From Telluria aromaticivorans (lineage in GTDB: Bacteria; Pseudomonadota; Gammaproteobacteria; Burkholderiales; Burkholderiaceae_D), in NCBI RefSeq assembly GCF_013003915.1, contig NZ_JABAIV010000003.1, positions 372,001-436,000 of the forward strand: a stretch of DNA of 64,000 bases. Reading direction: 5' to 3'. Both the position numbers and the translations under genes were made by a program. How positions within the stretch are numbered: position 1 is the first letter of the stretch; every line of letters starts with the position of its first letter. Under the pieces are notes generated by a model. It did no database searches and was not told where the DNA came from. It saw only the letters and a list, made by a program, of their open reading frames with translations. Below are positions 17,306-25,929 of the stretch, in pieces.

Positions 17306-18508
17306 ATGAAACACCTGATCAAACCCCTTTCCGCCGCTATCCTTGCCGCGTTTGCAGCCACCGCCGCACCGGGCGCTTTCGCCCAGGGCAAGGACCTGAA
17401 GATCGCCCTCATCGCCGGCAAGACCGGCCCGCTCGAAGCCTATGCCAAGGAGACCGAGACCGGCTTCATGATGGGCCTCGAATACCTCACCAAGGGCACC
17501 ATGGCCATCAATGGCCGCAAGATCAAGGTCATCGTCAAGGACGACCAGAGTAAACCTGACCTCGGCCGCACCCTGCTGGCCGAGGCCTACGGCGACGACA
17601 AGGTCGACATCGCGGTCGGCACCACCTCGTCTGGCTCGGCGATCGCCATGCTGCCGGTAGCGAAGGAATACAAGAAGGTGCTGATCGTCGAACCGGCCGT
17701 GGCCGACGCGATCACCGGCGACAAGTGGAATAAATACGTCTTCCGCACTGCGCGCAGCTCGATGCAGGATGCGCTGGCCGCGGCCAGCACCCTCAAAAGC
17801 GGCAGCATCGGCTTCCTGGCCCAGGATTATGCGTTCGGGCGCGACGCCATCAAGGCCGGCAAGGAAGCCCTGGTCTCCACCGGCAGCAAGGCCAAGGTGA
17901 TCCACGAGGAATACGCGCCGGCCACCACCACCGATTTCACCGCCTCGACCCAGCGCCTGTTCGACGCGCTGAAAGACAAACCGCAGCCGCGCGTGCTGGC
18001 CATCGTCTGGGCCGGCCCGAACCCGATGAACAAGATCGCCGACATGAAGCCTGGGCGCTACGGCATCTCGCTGGTCCCGGGCGGGAACATCCTGCCGGTG
18101 ATGAAGACCTGGAAGCAGTACGCCGGCACCGAGGGCACGATTTATTATTACCACGGCTTCCCGAAGAACCCGATGAACGACTGGCTGGTGGCCGAGCACA
18201 CCAAGCGCTACAAGATGCCGCCCGATATGTTCACTGCAGGCGGCATGGCCGCGGCCAGCGCCGTGCACGCGGCGCTGTCGAAAGTGCCGAACGCGAAGAA
18301 CGGCGACGAGATGGTGGCGGCGATGGAAGGCCTGGCCTTCGAGACCCCGAAAGGCAGGATGAGCTTCCGCAAGGAGGACCACCAGGCGATCCAGCCGATG
18401 TACCACTTCCGCATCAAGAAAGACCAGAAGCACGAATGGGACCTGCTGGAACTGGTGCGCGAAATCCCGGCAACCGAGTTGCCGCTGCCGGTGCGGAACA
18501 AGCGCTGA
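17306..18508 (+). CDS. Branched-chain-type ABC transporter substrate-binding protein
   Basis: This periplasmic binding protein of the HAAT/LivK type has 400 residues. The signal peptide ends AAPGAFAQ, followed by KDLKIALIAGKTGPLEAYAK, the standard first lobe of this family, and GTTSSGSAIAMLPVAKEYKK and QDYAFGRDAIKAGKEAL in the ligand-binding halves. It begins 20 bases after the hydrolase and one base before the first ATPase gene. The Liv family also carries aromatic acids, amides and other organic anions, so amino-acid specificity should not be assumed. Confidence 0.9.
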   Translation: MKHLIKPLSAAILAAFAATAAPGAFAQGKDLKIALIAGKTGPLEAYAKETETGFMMGLEYLTKGTMAINGRKIKVIVKDDQSKPDLGRTLLAEAYGDDKVDIAVGTTSSGSAIAMLPVAKEYKKVLIVEPAVADAITGDKWNKYVFRTARSSMQDALAAASTLKSGSIGFLAQDYAFGRDAIKAGKEALVSTGSKAKVIHEEYAPATTTDFTASTQRLFDALKDKPQPRVLAIVWAGPNPMNKIADMKPGRYGISLVPGGNILPVMKTWKQYAGTEGTIYYYHGFPKNPMNDWLVAEHTKRYKMPPDMFTAGGMAAASAVHAALSKVPNAKNGDEMVAAMEGLAFETPKGRMSFRKEDHQAIQPMYHFRIKKDQKHEWDLLELVREIPATELPLPVRNKR

Positions 18509-18509
18509 C

Positions 18510-19292
18510 ATGCAAGGCAACAGCAACCAGCAACCGTCCCTGTCGACCCGCGACCTGACCATCCGCTTCGGCGGCCACGTCGCGGTGAACGGGGTGACGG
18601 CCGACTTCTATCCCGGCACGCTCACGGTCATCGTCGGCCCGAACGGCGCCGGCAAGACCACCTATTTCAACCTGGTGTCGGGCCAGCTGCCCGCCACCTC
18701 GGGCCAGGTCTTCGTGAACGGACAGGACATCACGCGCGCCGGCGCCGCCAGGCGCACGCGCCTCGGTGTCGGCCGCGCCTTCCAGCTCACCAACCTGTTC
18801 CCGAACCTGACTGTCATCGAGAACGTGCGCCTGGCGGTGCAGAGCCGCGCCGGCATGGGGCTGAATTTCTTCTCGATCTGGTCCAGCCACAAGGAGCTGA
18901 TTGCGCGCGCCGAGCATTACCTGGAGCGTGTGGCCTTGTCTGGCAAGCGCGATGCCTGGGTCGGCACCCTCTCGCACGGCGACCAGCGCAAGCTGGAAGT
19001 GGCGATTTTGCTGGCGCTGGAACCCTCCATCATGATGTTCGACGAACCGACCGCCGGCATGAGCGTGGACGAGGTGCCGGTGGTGCTCGACCTGATCCAG
19101 TCGGTGAAGGCGGAGCGCAACAAGACCGTGCTGCTGGTCGAGCACAAGATGGACGTGGTGCGCGCCCTGGCCGACCGCATCATCGTGCTGCACAACGGCA
19201 CGCTGGTCGCCGACGGCAATCCACTTGAGGTCATGCAATCGAAGATCGTACAGGAAGCCTATCTTGGAACACCCGAAACCGAACATGCTTGA
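18510..19292 (+). CDS. ABC transporter ATP-binding protein, LivG type
   Basis: The first of two ATPases of the importer (260 residues). Walker A is GPNGAGKTTYF, the signature region is LSHGDQRKLEVAILLALEPS (LSHGD, a usual LivG variant of LSGGQ), and Walker B is IMMFDEPTAGM. Gene order is binding protein - ATPase - ATPase - permease - permease. The end overlaps the next gene. Confidence 0.93.
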   Translation: MQGNSNQQPSLSTRDLTIRFGGHVAVNGVTADFYPGTLTVIVGPNGAGKTTYFNLVSGQLPATSGQVFVNGQDITRAGAARRTRLGVGRAFQLTNLFPNLTVIENVRLAVQSRAGMGLNFFSIWSSHKELIARAEHYLERVALSGKRDAWVGTLSHGDQRKLEVAILLALEPSIMMFDEPTAGMSVDEVPVVLDLIQSVKAERNKTVLLVEHKMDVVRALADRIIVLHNGTLVADGNPLEVMQSKIVQEAYLGTPETEHA

Positions 19293-20031
19293 ACCCGCCA
19301 AGCCCCTGGCGCCCCCGCTCCTGACGATGTCCGGCGTGCACACCCACATCGGCCAGTACCACATCCTGCAGGGCGTGGACCTGCTGGTTCCGCGCGGCGG
19401 CCTGTCGGTCCTGCTGGGGCGTAACGGCGCCGGCAAGACCACGACCCTGCGCACCATCATGGGCCTGTGGCAGGCCAGCGCCGGCAGCATCCTCTTTGAG
19501 GGCCGCGACATCACGAAGATGGCCACGCCCGACATCGCGCGCCTGGGTATCGCCTATGTCCCGGAAAGCATGGCGGTGTTCTCGGACCTGACCGTGCGCG
19601 AAAACCTGTACCTGGCCGCGCGCAGCGGACCGCTCGACCAGGCGAGAGTCGACTGGATCTGCGGCTTCTTCCCGGCCCTGAAGAAGTTCTGGAACTACCC
19701 CGCGGGGAACCTCTCGGGAGGCCAGAAACAAATGGTGGCGATCGCTCGCGCGATCGTCGAGCCGCGCAAGCTGCTGCTGGTCGACGAGCCGACCAAGGGG
19801 CTGGCCCCGGCCATCATCCAGAGCCTGATCGCAGCCTTCCGCGAGCTCAAGGAAACCGACACCACCATCCTGCTGGTCGAACAGAACTTCAATTTCGTCC
19901 GCTCGCTGGGCGATACGGTCAGCGTGATGGACGACGGGCGCGTCGTGCATGCCGGTTCGATGGATGAACTTGCCACCAACGATGAGCTGCAACAGCGCCT
20001 GCTCGGGCTGTCGCTGGATTCACACCAATAG
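19285..20031 (+). CDS. ABC transporter ATP-binding protein, LivF type
   Basis: The second ATPase (248 residues from the ATG at 19285). Walker A is LGRNGAGKTTTL, the signature NLSGGQKQMVAIARAIVEPR and Walker B LLLVDEPTKGLAP, with the LivF-type KGLAP after Walker B. The start is uncertain. A TTG at 19264 has a well-spaced AGGAAG ribosome site (19252-19257) and would add seven residues, whereas the ATG overlaps livG by eight bases with no strong ribosome site of its own. Confidence 0.92.
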   Translation: MLEPAKPLAPPLLTMSGVHTHIGQYHILQGVDLLVPRGGLSVLLGRNGAGKTTTLRTIMGLWQASAGSILFEGRDITKMATPDIARLGIAYVPESMAVFSDLTVRENLYLAARSGPLDQARVDWICGFFPALKKFWNYPAGNLSGGQKQMVAIARAIVEPRKLLLVDEPTKGLAPAIIQSLIAAFRELKETDTTILLVEQNFNFVRSLGDTVSVMDDGRVVHAGSMDELATNDELQQRLLGLSLDSHQ

Positions 20032-20039
20032 GAACCACA

Positions 20040-21062
20040 ATGAGCGCCACCCTACCCCTTGCCGTCAAGGACACGCCGCTGCCCAGCGCGCCGCGCGACC
20101 TCGCGCCGCTGCTGCTGGTCCCGGCCCTGATGCTATTGATGCTGCCGCTGGTCGGCAGTTTCCCCACCTGGGTCACCCTCACCGTCGCTGGCCTGGCGAT
20201 GGGCATGATGATCTTCATCATGGCCAGCGGCCTGACCCTCGTCTTCGGCCTGATGAGCGTGCTGAACTTCGGCCACGGCGCCTTCGTGTCGGTCGGCGCC
20301 TTTGCCGCGACCATGGTGCTGATCCCGATGCGCGGCTGGCTCGAGATGGATTCGCTGCTGGTCAACCTGGGCGTGCTGGCGCTGGCGATCACGCTGGCGA
20401 TGGTGGTCACCGGCCTGATGGGCTGGGCCTTCGAGCGCATCATCATCAAGCCGGTCTACGGCCAGCACCTGAAGCAGATCCTCATCACCATGGGCGGCAT
20501 GATCGTGGCCGAACAGCTGATCCACGTGATCTGGGGCGCCGAAACCATCGCCCTGCCGCTGCCGACCGCACTGCGCGGCGCGATCTTCCTGGGCGACGCG
20601 GCCATCGAGAAGTACCGGCTGGTTGCGGTGGCGGTCGGGCTGGTGGTCTTCGTAGGCATGTTCCTGACCCTGAACCGCACCAAGATCGGTCTCTTGATCC
20701 GCGCCGGCGTCGAGAACGGCGAGATGGTCGAAGCGCTCGGCTACCGCATCCGTCGCCTGTTCGTGGCGGTGTTCGCGGCCGGCTCAAGCCTGGCCGGCCT
20801 GGGCGGCGTGCTGTGGGGCCTGTACAAGGAAACCCTCACTGCCGCGATGGGCGGCGAGATCATGGTGATGATCTTCATCGTCATCATCATCGGCGGGCTC
20901 GGTTCGGTGGGCGGCTGCTTCATCGGCGCCCTGCTCATGGCGCTGGTCGCCAACTATGCCGGCTTCCTGGCCCCGAAGGTCGCGCTGGTCTCGAACATCA
21001 TCCTGATGATCGCGATCCTGCTGTGGCGCCCGGCCGGCCTGTACTCGAAAATGCGGAGCTGA
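20040..21062 (+). CDS. Branched-chain-type ABC permease, LivH type
   Basis: A 340-residue inner-membrane permease with about eight hydrophobic segments. It contains the family stretch ASGLTLVFGLMSVLNFGHGA and, in the C-terminal half, the coupling region GYRIRRLFVAVFAAGSSLAG and GGLGSVGGCFIGALLMALVA. It begins nine bases after the second ATPase and ends four bases before the partner permease. The N-terminal 30 residues are longer than in many LivH proteins. Confidence 0.92.
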   Translation: MSATLPLAVKDTPLPSAPRDLAPLLLVPALMLLMLPLVGSFPTWVTLTVAGLAMGMMIFIMASGLTLVFGLMSVLNFGHGAFVSVGAFAATMVLIPMRGWLEMDSLLVNLGVLALAITLAMVVTGLMGWAFERIIIKPVYGQHLKQILITMGGMIVAEQLIHVIWGAETIALPLPTALRGAIFLGDAAIEKYRLVAVAVGLVVFVGMFLTLNRTKIGLLIRAGVENGEMVEALGYRIRRLFVAVFAAGSSLAGLGGVLWGLYKETLTAAMGGEIMVMIFIVIIIGGLGSVGGCFIGALLMALVANYAGFLAPKVALVSNIILMIAILLWRPAGLYSKMRS

Positions 21063-21066
21063 CGCC

Positions 21067-22149
21067 ATGCTGCATCGACTTCTTTCCGGCGACCTGCCGC
21101 GCAGCCGCGTCCTGACCGCCGTCCTGCTCCTGATCTTGCTGGGACTGGCCTTCGCGCCTTTCCTGACCACGGGTGCACGCCCGCTCAACACCGCCGCCAC
21201 GATCTGCGTCTACATCGTGCTGGTGGCGTCCTACGACCTGCTGCTCGGCTATACCGGCATCGTCTCGTTTGCCCACACGATGTTCTACGGGATCGGCGCC
21301 TACGGCATCGGCCTGGGGCTGGCGCGCGTCGACGAAGCCACCTGGGGCGCGGCGCTCGGCGGCCTCGCCATCGCGCTGGTGGTGGCGCTGGCGCTGGCAC
21401 TGGTGGTCGGCCTGTTCGCGCTGCGCGTGCGCGCCATTTTCTACGCCATGATCACGCTGGCCGTTGCGTCGTCGTTTGCCGTACTGGCCTCGCAGCTGTC
21501 GGACTTCACCGGCGGCGAAGACGGCGTCACCTTCAGCGTGCCGGAAGTGCTCACCCCCGGCTACACCTTCATGGAAAACGAAGTGTTCGGGCGCTCGATC
21601 GACGGCAAGCTGCTCAGCTACTACCTGGTGTTCTTCGGCTGCCTGCTGCTGTTCCTGTTCCTGCTGCGCCTTGTGAATTCGCCGTTCGGCCGGGTGCTGC
21701 AGGCGATCCGCGAGAACGAATTCCGCGCCGAGGCGCTGGGCTACCGCACCATGGTGTACCGCATCTGGGCCAACTGCCTGGCCGCGCTGGTGGCCGCGCT
21801 GGCCGGCGCGCTGATGGCGCTGTGGCTGCGCTACGTTGGGCCGAAGACCTCGCTCGGCTTCGAGGTGATGACCGACATTTTGCTGATCGTCGTCATCGGC
21901 GGCATGGGCACGATGTATGGCGCGGTGGTCGGCGCGGCGCTCTTCATCATTGCGCAGAACTACCTGAAGGAGCTGATGGGCGCAGGTTCCAGCGCGCTGG
22001 AAGGCGTGCCGGTCCTGGCAGCAGCACTGCATCCGGACCGCTGGATGCTGTGGCTGGGCGTGCTGTTCATCCTGTCGATTTACTTCTTCCCGATCGGGAT
22101 TGTGGGAAAGATGCGGTTGAGGGGGTATTTGGCGGGGAGGAAGAAATAG
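21067..22149 (+). CDS. Branched-chain-type ABC permease, LivM type
   Basis: A 360-residue permease partner. After the first membrane segments it shows SYDLLLGYTGIVSFAHTMFYGIG, typical of LivM, and the coupling helix AIRENEFRAEALGYRTMVYR with VVIGGMGTMYGAVVGAALF further on. It closes the cassette begun by the TonB receptor; palindromic repeats and a rho-independent terminator follow. Confidence 0.92.
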   Translation: MLHRLLSGDLPRSRVLTAVLLLILLGLAFAPFLTTGARPLNTAATICVYIVLVASYDLLLGYTGIVSFAHTMFYGIGAYGIGLGLARVDEATWGAALGGLAIALVVALALALVVGLFALRVRAIFYAMITLAVASSFAVLASQLSDFTGGEDGVTFSVPEVLTPGYTFMENEVFGRSIDGKLLSYYLVFFGCLLLFLFLLRLVNSPFGRVLQAIRENEFRAEALGYRTMVYRIWANCLAALVAALAGALMALWLRYVGPKTSLGFEVMTDILLIVVIGGMGTMYGAVVGAALFIIAQNYLKELMGAGSSALEGVPVLAAALHPDRWMLWLGVLFILSIYFFPIGIVGKMRLRGYLAGRKK

Positions 22150-22177
22150 GCGCAAGGTCTGTTTTACCTGACCTTGG

Positions 22178-22297
22178 GTCCCGGCCTGCGCCGGGACGAC
22201 GTTCCAAGGCCGCAGGCAGCAACCAAACTCCTGATTAGTTAGCTGATAAACCGTCATTGCTGCCACTGGCAGCAATGACTTCCCGCGCAGGCGGGAA
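22178..22297. repeat. Three intergenic palindromes downstream of the ABC importer
   Basis: The gap 22150-22525 holds no gene. It contains GTCCCGGC-CTGC-GCCGGGAC (22178-22197), a 13-base-arm palindrome GTCATTGCTGCCA / TGGCAGCAATGAC with a one-base centre (22253-22279), and TTCCCGC-GCAG-GCGGGAA (22280-22297). The first and last resemble the common proteobacterial repeats built on CCCGCCTGCGCGGG. A terminator follows at 22320. Confidence 0.7.
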
Positions 22298-22319
22298 CCC
22301 AATTTCTTTGCAGCACCCC

Positions 22320-22350
22320 ACGGCCTCCCATCGCGGAGGCCGTTTTATTT
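22320..22350 (+). terminator. Rho-independent terminator
   Basis: ACGGCCTCC (22320-22328) pairs with GGAGGCCGT (22335-22343) around a six-base loop and is followed by TTTTATTT. It lies 170 bases after the last permease gene and before the next PEP-CTERM gene, so it probably ends the importer transcript. Confidence 0.8.
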
Positions 22351-22525
22351 CCCCCAAGATTTCCAACCTTCCCCTCCCTTGAGCCGTACTCAGCGCTTGT
22401 CTCCGAACGTTAAACACACGTCAATATTTATTATCATCTTGCTCTTACCATAAAAGCAACTATGGCCTCGCCGTCAGCCAGCGCGAGTCGACCGCCATCC
22501 TTCTGGCTTGCTTGAAAGGGGAATC

Positions 22526-23188
22526 ATGAACCGACTTACCTCGCTCTCCGGCGCGGTGCTGCTTGCCGCGGCTGCCGTGGCGCCGCTGCCCGGCCACGCT
22601 GCCGAACTCGTCGTGCTCAACGAAGGCTTCCGCAATGTCGCGAACCTGTCCGACTGGGCGCAGATCAACCGCAGCGTCCCGCCCGGCACCGGCTGGTTCC
22701 AGGGCAATACCGACGTGTTCACTTCTTATAACGGACCGGACAATGCCTATATCGCCGCCAACTACCTGAATGCCGCGAACGGCATGGGCGTGGTCGACAA
22801 CTGGCTGATCACGCCGACGCTCACCCTGAACGGCTTGAGCACCCTGTCGTTCCATACCAACCGCAGCGGCGAGACGGGCTTCTTCGACCAGCTCGAGGTG
22901 CGCTTCGGCTTCGGTAGCAATACCAGCGCCGACGGCTTCGACACGCTGCTGCTGACCATCGGCGGCGACCTGACTTTTCCCAGCGACTGGGCGCGATGGA
23001 CGACCAACCTGGATGTCCAGGGAGAAGGACGCTTCGCTTTCCGCTTCCTCGGCGACGCCGCCACGCTCGACTATGTCGGCCTGGATGCCGTGCGGGTGGT
23101 AACCGCCGTGCCGGAACCCTCGTCCTGGCTGATGCTGCTGGCCGGCCTCGGCGCCGTCGGGGCGACTGCCCGCCGCCTGCGCAAATAA
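22526..23188 (+). CDS. PEP-CTERM protein with a choice-of-anchor J-type domain
   Basis: A 220-residue exported protein from an ATG behind AAAGGGG. The signal peptide ends GHAAE. The body opens LNEGFRNVANLSDWAQINRS and contains NWLITPTLTLNGLSTLSF and RFLGDAATLDYVGLDAVRVV, the pattern of the choice-of-anchor J (cleaved-adhesin-like, jelly-roll) domain. The tail VPEPSSWLMLLAGLGAVGATARRLRK is a full PEP-CTERM sorting signal. It is first in a probable three-gene unit with the post-PEP-CTERM gene 19 bases downstream. It is probably an exopolysaccharide-associated surface protein. Confidence 0.87.
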   Translation: MNRLTSLSGAVLLAAAAVAPLPGHAAELVVLNEGFRNVANLSDWAQINRSVPPGTGWFQGNTDVFTSYNGPDNAYIAANYLNAANGMGVVDNWLITPTLTLNGLSTLSFHTNRSGETGFFDQLEVRFGFGSNTSADGFDTLLLTIGGDLTFPSDWARWTTNLDVQGEGRFAFRFLGDAATLDYVGLDAVRVVTAVPEPSSWLMLLAGLGAVGATARRLRK

Positions 23189-23207
23189 CCGTCCTCAGGA
23201 GACTGAC

Positions 23208-23618
23208 ATGCCCATCTTCACACTGATGCTCTTCCTGCCGCTGGCCGCGCTGGCGCTGCCGGCCGCTGCCTCCCAGCAGGACCCGGCCCCCGCGTCCGAG
23301 CAGGGAATGGTCGTCGTGCGCGACGCCGAAACCGGCAAGTTGCGTGCCCCGACCCCGCTTGAGGCCCGCGCCCTGCAGCCGCGCCCGAGCGCATCCGCCG
23401 CCGCTGCCGCCGCGACCCCGCCCAAGATCGTCGTCGGTCCGGGCGGACGGCGTTCGGTACGCCTTGGCGAGCGCCACATGGTGTATTCGGTCGTGACGCG
23501 CGACAGCGACGGCAAGCTCGCCGGCCAGTGCGTCCACGGCACGCATGACGTCGACGGTGCCCTTGCCAAGCCGGCCCCCGCCACCAAGCCAGAGGAGCGC
23601 CGCCATGAAAGCCGTTAA
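23208..23618 (+). CDS. Post-PEP-CTERM-1-type small secreted protein
   Basis: A 136-residue protein with a signal peptide (MPIFTLMLFLPLAALALPAA). The mature part has MVVVRDAETGKLRAPTPLEARAL, then an Ala-rich linker, and SVRLGERHMVYSVVTRDSDGKLAGQCVHG. This resembles the small proteins that NCBI calls post-PEP-CTERM-1, encoded directly after PEP-CTERM proteins. The role is unknown. It overlaps the following peptidase gene by 14 bases, so the two are probably translated together. Confidence 0.72.
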   Translation: MPIFTLMLFLPLAALALPAAASQQDPAPASEQGMVVVRDAETGKLRAPTPLEARALQPRPSASAAAAAATPPKIVVGPGGRRSVRLGERHMVYSVVTRDSDGKLAGQCVHGTHDVDGALAKPAPATKPEERRHESR

Positions 23619-25059
23619 TTCCCTGCGCCGCATGGCGGCCGTGTTGGCGTCAAGCTTGGCGTCGACCCTGGCCTTCACGCTGGCCGGCGCCGGCGCCGCG
23701 CAGGCCGCCGCCAACATCGTCATCGTCAACCTGAACGCACCGGGCGTGGGCTTCAACGACCCGACGCCGGCCGCGCCGGTTGGCGGCAACCCCGGCACCA
23801 CCCTGGGCGAACAGCGCCTGATCGCCTTCCAGCATGCCGCCGCCATCTGGGGCGCAACCCTCGACAGCAGCGTCACGATCCGGGTCGGCGCGGGCTTCGT
23901 CCCGCTGGCGTGCAACGCGGGCGGCGCGGTCCTCGGTTCGGCCGGCCCGACCGAAGCCTGGACCGATTTTCCCAACGCGCCGCGCCCCAGCACCTGGTAT
24001 GTCGGCGCGCTGGCAGCCAAGCTGGCGGGCGAAGACCTGACCGCGCCGACCGACCCGCACATCATCGCGCGCTTCAACTCGCGGCTCGGCCTGTTCCCCG
24101 ATTGCCTGCCGGGTTCCCCCTTCTACCTGGGACTGGACAACAACGCCGCCGGCCAGATCGACCTGGTCGCGGTGCTGCTGCACGAAATGGCGCACGGCCT
24201 CGGGTTCCTGTCGCTCACCGACGACGAGACGGGCGCGCTCTTCCTGGGACTGCCCTCGGAATGGGACTACCACCTGGTGGACAACCGCGACAACACGCCC
24301 TGGGTCGCCCTGACCGACGCCCAGCGCGCCTCCTCGGCCGTGAACTGGCGCGGGCTGTCGTGGAATGGTCCCAACGTGAATGCGGCCGTGCCCACGGTGC
24401 TGGCGCCGCGCTCGAACCTGGACATCGGCGGGGCCAATGCCGGCTCGGCCAGGGGCGACTACTACGTGGGCGACGCGTCCTTCGGCCCACCGCTGGGAAC
24501 CACGCCGGTCAGCGGCCAGCTGATGCCGGTCGTCGACCAGGCCAATGGCGCCGGCCTGGCCTGCACGCCACTCAACGCCGCCAACGCTCTGGCGGTGCGC
24601 AACAATGTCGCCGTGGTCGACCGCGGCGCCTGCGACTTCACGCTCAAGGCGCGCAACGTGCAGGCCGCCGGCGCGATCGCCATGGTGGTGGTGGACAACG
24701 CGCCGGGCGACGTCATCGGGCTGAGCGGCGACGACCCCACGATCACGATCCCGGCGGTGCGGATCACGCTGTCGGATGGGGTCGCGATCAAGGCCGCACT
24801 GCAGCAGCGTTCGCGCAGCAAGTCGGGCGTGGTCGCCACCCTCGCCATCGACCCGTCGCAACTGGCCGGCACCGATACCCAGCGCCGCATCCTGATGTAC
24901 ACGCCCAGCATCTATTCGCCGGGTTCCTCGGTATCGCACTACACCACCGAAGCCAAGCCGAACCAGCTGATGGAGCCGTCGATCAACTCCGACCTGGAGC
25001 ATGTGGTGACGCCGCCGCGCGACCTGAGCTTCCCGCTGCTGCAGGACATCGGCTGGTAA
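23605..25059 (+). CDS. Secreted PA-domain zinc metallopeptidase
   Basis: This exported protein has 484 residues and a long Ala-rich signal peptide (to about residue 33). The zinc motif is VLLHEMAHGLGFLSL (HExxHxxGF), giving two histidine ligands, the catalytic Glu and a third His position replaced by Gly-Phe, as in gluzincin/metzincin-like secreted peptidases of this family. A PA domain lies in the second half (VVDRGACDFTLKARNVQAAG, VVVDNAPGD). The C-terminus reads HYTTEAKPNQLMEPSINSD and ends DIGW, a pattern of this family. It overlaps the small gene before it and is followed by a strong terminator. Confidence 0.87.
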   Translation: MKAVNSLRRMAAVLASSLASTLAFTLAGAGAAQAAANIVIVNLNAPGVGFNDPTPAAPVGGNPGTTLGEQRLIAFQHAAAIWGATLDSSVTIRVGAGFVPLACNAGGAVLGSAGPTEAWTDFPNAPRPSTWYVGALAAKLAGEDLTAPTDPHIIARFNSRLGLFPDCLPGSPFYLGLDNNAAGQIDLVAVLLHEMAHGLGFLSLTDDETGALFLGLPSEWDYHLVDNRDNTPWVALTDAQRASSAVNWRGLSWNGPNVNAAVPTVLAPRSNLDIGGANAGSARGDYYVGDASFGPPLGTTPVSGQLMPVVDQANGAGLACTPLNAANALAVRNNVAVVDRGACDFTLKARNVQAAGAIAMVVVDNAPGDVIGLSGDDPTITIPAVRITLSDGVAIKAALQQRSRSKSGVVATLAIDPSQLAGTDTQRRILMYTPSIYSPGSSVSHYTTEAKPNQLMEPSINSDLEHVVTPPRDLSFPLLQDIGW

Positions 25060-25080
25060 AGCTGCCTGATCGACAGTCGA

Positions 25081-25120
25081 AAAAAAACCGGCGTCCCCAC
25101 GAGGGGCGCCGGTTTTTTCT
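25081..25120. terminator. Bidirectional rho-independent terminator
   Basis: CCGGCG-T-CCCC (25088-25098) pairs with GGGG-CGCCGG (25103-25112) around ACGA, with a run of A before and six T after. It serves the peptidase on the plus strand and ppa on the minus strand. Confidence 0.9.
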
Positions 25121-25135
25121 TACGAGCGGAACAGC

Positions 25136-25675
25136 TTAGGCCTGGGCCTTGTTCTTGAACGCTGCCACGCCGGCGACGATCTCGGCCTGTGCGGCTTCCT
25201 TGTCGGCCCAGCCTTCGATCTTGACCCACTTGCCTGGCTCGAGATCCTTGTAGTGCTCGAAGAAGTGCTGGATCTGCTGCAGGCGCAGCTCTTCCACGTC
25301 GTCCAGCGACTGGATCTTCTTGTACATCGGCAGCACCTTCTCGACCGGCACCGCGATCACCTTGGCGTCGCCGCCGCCGTCATCGGTCATATTCAGCACG
25401 CCCAGCGCGCGGCAACGCACCACGACGCCCGGCGGCAGCGGGAACGGGGTGATGACCAGCACGTCGCACGGGTCGCCGTCGTCGGCGATGGTCTGCGGCA
25501 CGTAGCCGTAGTTGCACGGGTAATGCATGGCGGTACCCATGAAGCGGTCAACGAAGATCGCGCCGCTGTCCTTGTCGACCTCGTACTTGACCGGGTCGGC
25601 GTTCATCGGGATTTCGATGATGACGTTGAAGTCGTTCGGCACGTCTTTGCCGGCTGGGACGTTATTCAGGCTCAT
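25136..25675 (-). CDS. ppa: Inorganic pyrophosphatase
   Basis: Family I soluble pyrophosphatase, 179 residues. It hydrolyses PPi and pulls biosynthetic reactions forward. The catalytic metal-binding block is [20 protein letters not shown], containing the D-x-D-P-x-D-V/I-L signature; upstream are [16 protein letters not shown] and [12 protein letters not shown]. The ATG at 25675 has an AAGGAAC ribosome site and a clear promoter 40-70 bases up. It is a single gene converging on the PA-domain peptidase. Confidence 0.97.
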   Translation of the reverse strand: MSLNNVPAGKDVPNDFNVIIEIPMNADPVKYEVDKDSGAIFVDRFMGTAMHYPCNYGYVPQTIADDGDPCDVLVITPFPLPPGVVVRCRALGVLNMTDDGGGDAKVIAVPVEKVLPMYKKIQSLDDVEELRLQQIQHFFEHYKDLEPGKWVKIEGWADKEAAQAEIVAGVAAFKNKAQA

Positions 25676-25714
25676 GGATGTTCCTTGGTTACTGGGATTC
25701 GGTGAAAGTTTGAC

Positions 25715-25744
25715 ATTATAGCGAAAGGGGCATCGCGGTGTCGC
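25715..25744 (-). promoter_or_regulatory. Sigma-70 promoter of ppa
   Basis: On the minus strand, GCGACA (25739-25744) and a perfect TATAAT (25715-25720) are 18 bases apart. Transcription would start near 25708, leaving a leader of about 33 bases. Confidence 0.65.
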
Positions 25745-25754
25745 ATCGGGGTAC

Positions 25755-25929
25755 CGTAGGGTGGGCGGGTTTTCCCGCCCGCGCGTTCAACCGGTGCGTG
25801 AACAATAGCGGCGTTCAACATTGACCGGATAACGACGCGTCATAAAATTCTGGCGCGATGATTCATGGTCCGGTTGAACGCGCGGGGTGATTTGGTCCAG
25901 TGGACCAAATCACGAGCCGCCCACCCTAC
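25755..25929. repeat. Dispersed palindromic repeat, site 2 (inverted pair)
   Basis: Unit 25755-25791 (CGTAGGGTGGGCGGG ... GCGCGTTCAAC) and inverted unit 25873-25929 (GTTGAACGCGCGG ... CCGCCCACCCTAC) face each other across about 80 bases. The second unit has an unusual centre: a perfect 13-base-arm palindrome, GTGATTTGGTCCA / TGGACCAAATCAC (25887-25913). The unit's outer end supplies the TAG stop codon of hemY (25926-25928). Confidence 0.85.
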
